64,000 bases of DNA from Rhodospirillaceae bacterium. Its GTDB lineage: Bacteria > Pseudomonadota > Alphaproteobacteria > Rhodospirillales > Casp-alpha2. Shown one piece after another: positions 59,686 to 64,000 of the stretch. Position 1 is the first letter of the stretch, and each line of letters starts with the position of its first letter. The DNA lies in assembly GCA_016845145.1 (NCBI GenBank), contig JAERTE010000067.1, positions 1 to 64,000 on the forward strand. The letters run 5' to 3'. Both the position numbers and the translations under genes were made by a program. Under the pieces are notes generated by a model. That model did not search any database. It was not told the origin of the DNA and saw only the letters and a list, made by a program, of their open reading frames with translations.

Positions 59686-60846
59686 ATGCAAAATTGGCAA
59701 CGGGTGGCATTGGGGTGCGGCGGCGCCATGTTCGTCGGCATGGGGCTGGGGCGGTTTTCCTATGGCGCCATGTTGCCGGCACTGGTGGGCTCAGGGCAAC
59801 TCGGAGTCGACGCTGCCGGGTGGATCGGGGGCGTCAATCTGGCATCATTCTTAATCGGCGCATTCTTGTCCGAAACCTTTCGCCGCTATGCCCCCATGTC
59901 CAAGGTGATGCGTGCCGCGGTGGCCCTATCGGTGTTGGCGCTGTTGGCCTCGGCGCTGCCTTTTGATGGACAGTGGGGCACGGTGTGGCTCGGGTTCTGG
60001 CGCGGGCTTGTCGGCGTTACGGCAGGCGTGATCATGGTGCAGGGGGTGGCGCTGACGACGATCGCCGCACCCGAAGGTCGCCGGGCCGTGGCGGCGGGGT
60101 TGATGTTTTCGGGTGTCGGTGTCGGAATCTTTTTTTCCGGCGTCTTGGTGCCGGTGCTGCTGACGCACAGCCTGGCGGCGGCTTGGGGCGGGATTGCCAT
60201 CATTGGCCTGATCGGCGCCGTGGGCGCGGTGCTGGGTCTACGCGGAGCGGAGGAGCCGGCGGCCAATAGCGAAGATAACGCGGTCGGATTTTTTGAGGTT
60301 TTTCGAACCGGCCCGGTTTGGCCCGGTTTGGCGGCGGCCTATTTTCTGTTCTCCTTCGGCATTACACCGCACACGCTCTATTGGGTGGATTTCCTGGCGC
60401 GGGAGATGAACCTCGGGATCGGCATCGGCGGATTGCATTGGGCCGTGGTCGGTGTATTTGCCGTTGTCGGCCCGTGGGCCGCGGCATGGCTGGCCCGGCG
60501 GATGCGTGCCGCCCGGGCGGTGGTGGTGACGTTTTTGGTGCTGGGGGCTGGGATCGCCGGTCCGGCAATCGCGGCCTGGGCGCCGGTGCTGTGGCTGTCT
60601 TCGATGATTTTCGGCGCGCAGCCGGGCGTCTCAACCGTGAAGGCGGCATTGGCGCGTGATCACGCCCAGCCTCAGGATATGCCCGGGATCATGCGGGTGA
60701 TGATCACCGCCAGCGCCACCGGTGCGGCCGTGGGCGGGGCTGCATTCCCGATGTTGTTCAATCTGACGGGTGCCTATGAGCCGCTGTTCTTGGTCGGTGG
60801 CGGGGCGATGTTCGTTGCGGCGCTCATGATACGGCTGCGCCGTTAA
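59686..60846 (+). CDS. MFS transporter, YbfB/YjiJ family
   Basis: This carrier of about 386 residues has twelve predicted helices. It shows the family's start pattern (GMGLGRFSYGAMLPAL), RGLVGVTAGVIM, and LKDH-type features in the second half (ISASATGAAVGGAAFP-like segment). ATG 59686 is preferred; longer starts at 59656 or 59668 lack a Shine-Dalgarno as well. The substrate is unknown. The stop overlaps that of the converging FAH gene by three bases in a shared TTAA. Confidence 0.82.
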   Translation: MQNWQRVALGCGGAMFVGMGLGRFSYGAMLPALVGSGQLGVDAAGWIGGVNLASFLIGAFLSETFRRYAPMSKVMRAAVALSVLALLASALPFDGQWGTVWLGFWRGLVGVTAGVIMVQGVALTTIAAPEGRRAVAAGLMFSGVGVGIFFSGVLVPVLLTHSLAAAWGGIAIIGLIGAVGAVLGLRGAEEPAANSEDNAVGFFEVFRTGPVWPGLAAAYFLFSFGITPHTLYWVDFLAREMNLGIGIGGLHWAVVGVFAVVGPWAAAWLARRMRAARAVVVTFLVLGAGIAGPAIAAWAPVLWLSSMIFGAQPGVSTVKAALARDHAQPQDMPGIMRVMITASATGAAVGGAAFPMLFNLTGAYEPLFLVGGGAMFVAALMIRLRR

Positions 60847-61700
60847 GTCTCGTCCACAATGCTGTTGACGAGAATGCCCAGCCCGTCGATCTCGACTTCC
60901 ACCCGGTCTCCGGCTTTCATCCATACCGGCGGCCGGCGCGCGTGGCCGACGCCTTCCGGCGTGCCGGTGACGACAACGTCGCCCGGCTCCAGCGTCATGA
61001 TCTCGGACAAGATGGCGACCAACCGCCGAACCGGGAAAATCAGATCGTCCGTATTGGCGTCCTGCATGGTCTCGCCGTTGAGCCGCGTCTGGATGCGCAC
61101 GCCGCCCATGGCTTCGGGCAGGCCGTCGGGGGTGACCAATGCCGGGCCGAAGGCGCCCGTGCGGTCGAAATTCTTGCCCGGCGTCCACTGTGTGGCTTTG
61201 CGTTGATAGTTGCGGATCGAACCTTCGTTGAACATCGAATAGCCGGCGATGCAATCGAGTGCATTCTCTTCTGTCGCGTGGCGGGTCTCGAGACCAACGA
61301 TGAACACCAGTTCCGCCTCGTAATCCAAGGTCTCGGAACAGTTGGGGCGGATGATGGGTTGATTATGTGCCGTCAGCGATGTGGCGGCGCGCATGAAGAT
61401 ATCGGGATACGCCAACGGCTCCGCGCCGCCCTCGCGCGCGTGGGCAGCGTAATTGCGCCCAATGCAGATGATTTTGTTGGGGTCGGGCACGACCGGCAGC
61501 AGGTCCACGTCGTCCAATGGCACCGGCGAAACGTCGCGTTTGGTGCGCACGGCGCCGACAAGATCAGTGCCATACTCGCGCAACAATCCTTTCATGGTGC
61601 GCGGCAGATGCGGCGCGGCTTGGCTCAAGTCGACGACACCATCTTTGGTGAGCAGGCCCACGGCGGGGCCATCGGCGGCTTGGAAACTGACGAGTTTCAT
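60843..61700 (-). CDS. Fumarylacetoacetate hydrolase-family protein
   Basis: This 285-residue enzyme shows the FAH core: ICIGRNYAAHAREGG, the metal-binding acidic residues in LDYEAELVFIVG, FDRTGAFGPALVTPD, and the C-terminal TLEPGDVVVTGTPEGVG. The family hydrolyses or decarboxylates oxo-acids (acylpyruvase, 2-hydroxyhepta-2,4-diene-1,7-dioate isomerase, oxaloacetate decarboxylase). The exact reaction cannot be assigned. It lies downstream of the DUF4143 ATPase on the same strand. Confidence 0.86.
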   Translation of the reverse strand: MKLVSFQAADGPAVGLLTKDGVVDLSQAAPHLPRTMKGLLREYGTDLVGAVRTKRDVSPVPLDDVDLLPVVPDPNKIICIGRNYAAHAREGGAEPLAYPDIFMRAATSLTAHNQPIIRPNCSETLDYEAELVFIVGLETRHATEENALDCIAGYSMFNEGSIRNYQRKATQWTPGKNFDRTGAFGPALVTPDGLPEAMGGVRIQTRLNGETMQDANTDDLIFPVRRLVAILSEIMTLEPGDVVVTGTPEGVGHARRPPVWMKAGDRVEVEIDGLGILVNSIVDET

Positions 61701-61718
61701 AAAGTGTCCTTTGGTCTT

Positions 61719-63203
61719 CTAGGTGTGGAATTTGCGCAGCGTCGGGTCACGCTCGAGCCAATAGGTGTAAAGTGCCAACGGCGCCAACGTCATTTCGACG
61801 CCGCGCATGGAGGCGGGGCGCGCCATGGTGCGGGTCAGGATATAATTGCGGGCCTGGCGGTTGGTGCCCTCGACGAATTGCACCAGCGTTTTCGGGCCCT
61901 TGCCCGACGTTGCGTAGGTATTGTTCCAATCCATTTCGTAGACATGGTCGGGGCGATCGGTTTCGGGATGCATGGTCAACAGGTCGATTTGTCCGCCGCG
62001 CCAGCTGGCATAGGCCAGGTTGGCCACCGCTGGTGATCCCAACCATTGCGCCACCAGGGCGGTTTCGGCCAGACGTTGGAAGAACTGGTCGTTCGGCGGT
62101 ACGGGCGCGAACAGGGCCGAGTAGAGACACGGCGCGGTCAGATAAACCTTGAACGCGACCTGGCGTTGGAAGCGTTTGCCGTTTTTGTCGACGCGCGCGA
62201 CCCGGCGGATCAGAAAAGCCTGCTCCAGGTAGTCGAGATATTTGCGCAGCGTATTCTTGGCGATATTGGTGGCTTTGGCGAGGTCGTCCATGGTGACTTC
62301 GCGCGCCGTGTTGAAGGCGAGCAGTCCAAACAGCCGGTTCAGTTCCTGCGCCTCTGAAATACCGTAGAGATTGGCCAGGTCTTTGTGCAGCACCCGGTCG
62401 GCGACACCGTCTCGAATGAATGCGGGCGCGGGGGTGCCATCTTTGGACGAGGTGATGCCTTCCAGGAAGCCGCCGAAATTGACGTAGCGCTGGAACTCGG
62501 TGTTCAGTGCCGGCAGTGCGTTGGCTTTCAGTGTCATGCCGGCCATGGTGTCGCCGTTGCCGGTATCGGATGGGGCCTCGAACAGCGTGTTTTCGGTGCC
62601 GCGATAGCGCAGGAACTCCAGGAACGTCAGCGGCGGCAAAACGAAGGTGGTGAGTTTTCCGTCATGTGTGGTGTCGCCGGTGGCGAGGCTCGGCGCGCCG
62701 GATGAGACCGCGGCAATAATCCGCGCCTTGGGCCGGAGTTTCGCCAACTCAAGGACGATTTCCTCCCAGCCCTTCACATACTGGATTTCGTCATAAAAGA
62801 CATAAAGCTCCGCGTCCGGCCGATGCCGGTAGCGCCGGCAGAACATCTCGAACAGTGTCGGGATGTCGGCGGCGGTCATGCTCGGCACCGTCATGTTGCA
62901 GTAGAAAACGTTCTTGGGCGAAATGCCGCCTTCGATCAGGCGCGCCACCATCTGGCGCATGAGCACGGTTTTGCCGGCGCGCAACGGCCCCGCCAGGCAC
63001 AAGACGTTGCCCGCACCGGCTTTCATCACATGGCTGACGAAGGCCGGGAAGAACACCCTGCGCTGCGGGTCTTTGAACTGAATGCGCGTATCTTTGGTGA
63101 ATTCCCACCACGGATTGTCGAAGGCGAGCCGTTGGAACAGGTCATTGTCGGTTATCGTATGCACAGCCACGCTCCCCGGGGTCCGGATGCAGCATTTCCG
63201 CAT
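61719..63203 (-). CDS. AAA ATPase with DUF4143 C-terminal domain
   Basis: This 494-residue protein has Walker A GPLRAGKTVLMRQ and Walker B LYVFYDEIQYVKGWEE, followed by a winged-helix part (KATNIAKNTLRKYLDYLEQA) and a C-terminal DUF4143 region whose GQIDLLTMHPET segment resembles the restriction-endonuclease-like fold. The start is uncertain: ATG 63203, or GTG 63164, which has GGGGAG 7 bp upstream and fits better. Such proteins are widespread, and a role in DNA or toxin-antitoxin-like functions is suspected but unproven. It is not part of the island. Confidence 0.8.
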   Translation of the reverse strand: MRKCCIRTPGSVAVHTITDNDLFQRLAFDNPWWEFTKDTRIQFKDPQRRVFFPAFVSHVMKAGAGNVLCLAGPLRAGKTVLMRQMVARLIEGGISPKNVFYCNMTVPSMTAADIPTLFEMFCRRYRHRPDAELYVFYDEIQYVKGWEEIVLELAKLRPKARIIAAVSSGAPSLATGDTTHDGKLTTFVLPPLTFLEFLRYRGTENTLFEAPSDTGNGDTMAGMTLKANALPALNTEFQRYVNFGGFLEGITSSKDGTPAPAFIRDGVADRVLHKDLANLYGISEAQELNRLFGLLAFNTAREVTMDDLAKATNIAKNTLRKYLDYLEQAFLIRRVARVDKNGKRFQRQVAFKVYLTAPCLYSALFAPVPPNDQFFQRLAETALVAQWLGSPAVANLAYASWRGGQIDLLTMHPETDRPDHVYEMDWNNTYATSGKGPKTLVQFVEGTNRQARNYILTRTMARPASMRGVEMTLAPLALYTYWLERDPTLRKFHT

Positions 63204-63232
63204 CCGATTCGCGCTGCCTCGAAATTCAACGC

Positions 63233-63255
63233 ATTGATTTTAAAATAAAATCAAT
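63233..63255. promoter_or_regulatory. AT-rich inverted repeat upstream of the DUF4143 ATPase gene
   Basis: Perfect 9-bp arms ATTGATTTT (63233-63241) and AAAATCAAT (63247-63255) surround a 5-bp spacer, about 30 bp before the ATG at 63203. It is well placed for an operator. The binding protein is unknown; autoregulation by the ATPase's winged helix is a possibility only. Confidence 0.5.
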
Positions 63256-63335
63256 CGAATGACCTTGAGGCATATCAAAGCATGCGGCGGGTGCGATCTG
63301 CTGTCAAGAAGTCCCTGAAAAATAACGTGAAATGA

Positions 63336-63920
63336 TTATATGAGCGCGTGAAGCCGACGCCGGAGTTCAGGCACGATCTTGGCCTCAAACCAGGGGTTTT
63401 TCTTCAGCCAGAAGGTCGTCCGCCAACTCGGGTGCGGTGTTGGGATGATGTCGGGGCCATAGTCGCGCCAAGCCCGGATGGTCTCGGTCATGGTTCGTTT
63501 TGCTCTCTTGCCAAGATAGTATGGCTGCGCGTAGCTGCCGACCAACAGTGTCAGATCGATGTTGGGCAGCTGAGCGCGGATCCGGTCGTGCCATTGCGGC
63601 GCGCATTCGGGGCGCGGCGGCATGTCACCGCCTTTCGGATTGGCGCCCGGATAACAAAACCCCATGGGCATGATGGCAATCTTCGATGCGTCATAGAAAT
63701 CATCGGGCTCGATATCCAGCCATTCGCGCAACCGCTCGCCGGATTTGTCATCCCAGGGCGTGCCGCTTTCATGTACGCGCGTGCCGGGCGCCTGACCGAT
63801 AATCAACACCCGCGCGCCGGCCTCGGCGCGGACCACGGGGCGCGGACCCAACGCCAGATGTTCGGCGCAAATCCGGCAATCCGTTATCTCGCTCAACAGC
63901 TTCGTCAATTCTGACATCAT
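63336..63920 (-). CDS. Uracil-DNA glycosylase-superfamily protein
   Basis: This 194-residue protein has a CRIC cysteine pair near the N-terminus, the water-activating motif GQAPGTRVH, WDDKSGERLREWL, and the C-terminal HPSWR motif that contacts DNA. These fit a uracil-DNA-glycosylase-family enzyme that removes damaged bases. The start at ATG 63920 overlaps the upstream stop by one base (TGATG), with AAGGA just before. There is a 132-bp gap to the ATPase gene. Confidence 0.82.
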   Translation of the reverse strand: MMSELTKLLSEITDCRICAEHLALGPRPVVRAEAGARVLIIGQAPGTRVHESGTPWDDKSGERLREWLDIEPDDFYDASKIAIMPMGFCYPGANPKGGDMPPRPECAPQWHDRIRAQLPNIDLTLLVGSYAQPYYLGKRAKRTMTETIRAWRDYGPDIIPTPHPSWRTTFWLKKNPWFEAKIVPELRRRLHALI

Positions 63921-64000
63921 CAAAATCCTTGCTGCAAAACCCTATCGACGAAAGCCGGTACCAGCTCTGTTGCCGGTCCGTATTCGGCCTCGGCAAATAG
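63920..64000 (-). CDS. 3' end of an unidentified gene (cut by window edge)
   Basis: An open frame enters from the right edge and ends at TGA 63920-63922; the visible tail includes FAEAEYGPATELVPAFVDRV and five more residues. It overlaps the glycosylase start by one base, so it is upstream in the same operon. Too little is visible to assign a family. Confidence 0.6.
   Translation of the reverse strand, partial: LFAEAEYGPATELVPAFVDRVLQQGF

Noticed and set aside
60942..62036. Open frame of 364 codons on the plus strand opposite the FAH and DUF4143 genes
   Set aside because: It is antisense to two well-supported genes. High GC content with few stop codons explains it; it has no ribosome binding site and no motif.
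1..64000. CRISPR array
   Set aside because: No run of regularly spaced short repeats and no cas genes were seen anywhere in the window.

Overview
The window looks like the chromosome of an alphaproteobacterium. The evidence is the mix of TRAP and peptide ABC transporters, an NnrU-family membrane protein, LepA, a FAH-family hydrolase and a YbfB/YjiJ-type MFS carrier. A marine or soil Rhodospirillales-like lineage is my inference from this gene content only; no rRNA or other phylogenetic marker was available to test it.

Layout. (1) 1-141 is the right end of an IS66-family element. (2) 463-10245 is an acid-sugar catabolic cluster: a decayed duplicate of a lysR/oxidase divergon, an SDR and a 3-hydroxyisobutyrate-dehydrogenase-family enzyme, an intact LysR regulator, an AGPS-like FAD oxidase, a TRAP transporter, a DUF1537 acid-sugar kinase and PdxA2. 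The kinase/PdxA2 pair points to D-threonate-type substrates being phosphorylated and oxidatively decarboxylated to DHAP. (3) 10457-31012 holds a lone tyrosine recombinase and then a second catabolic region. It contains a D-2-hydroxyacid dehydrogenase, a second TRAP system, an RraA-like protein, an FCD/GntR regulator, a gamma-glutamyltransferase-family enzyme, a GhrA-like reductase, a peptide-type ABC transporter with a fused permease-ATPase, HyuA/HyuB, a LysR regulator and a creatininase-family hydrolase. A perfect 12-bp palindrome occurs both upstream of the second TRAP operon and between gntR and ggt, which suggests one GntR regulon. (4) 31449-38418 is a compact phage-derived cassette without capsid genes. 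It carries a structured RNA, an uncharacterised protein, a ParB-DNA methyltransferase fusion, a DUF5681 protein, a terminase large subunit, a second structured intercistronic segment, DUF3489 and DUF2924 proteins and a large serine recombinase. (5) 38499-39069 is a diverged tandem duplication; both copies end in a tRNA 3'-end fragment. (6) 39044-54314 is a genomic island of about 15.3 kb inserted in tRNA-Ser(GGA). It has paired TGTACA sites just inside both ends, a P4-type integrase, an AlpA-like excisionase and a HUH Rep-like protein. (7) 54300-64000 is ordinary chromosome: tRNA-Ser, an HPt/pseudo-receiver protein, lepA, DMT and MFS carriers, nnrU, a FAH hydrolase, a DUF4143 ATPase and a uracil-DNA-glycosylase-family protein.

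The strongest candidates for something undescribed are these. First, the island protein at 51728-53365 joins a zinc-knuckle/GIY-YIG nuclease to sigma-70 region 1.1-like and region 4-like segments with no region 2. Second, the two-gene McrBC-like system at 45436-49977 has a long coiled coil in the ATPase and a helix-turn-helix tail on the nuclease. Third, the terminase-methyltransferase-recombinase cassette carries RNA elements whose helices can be read directly from the sequence.

All family assignments come from reading motifs by eye; no database search was run.
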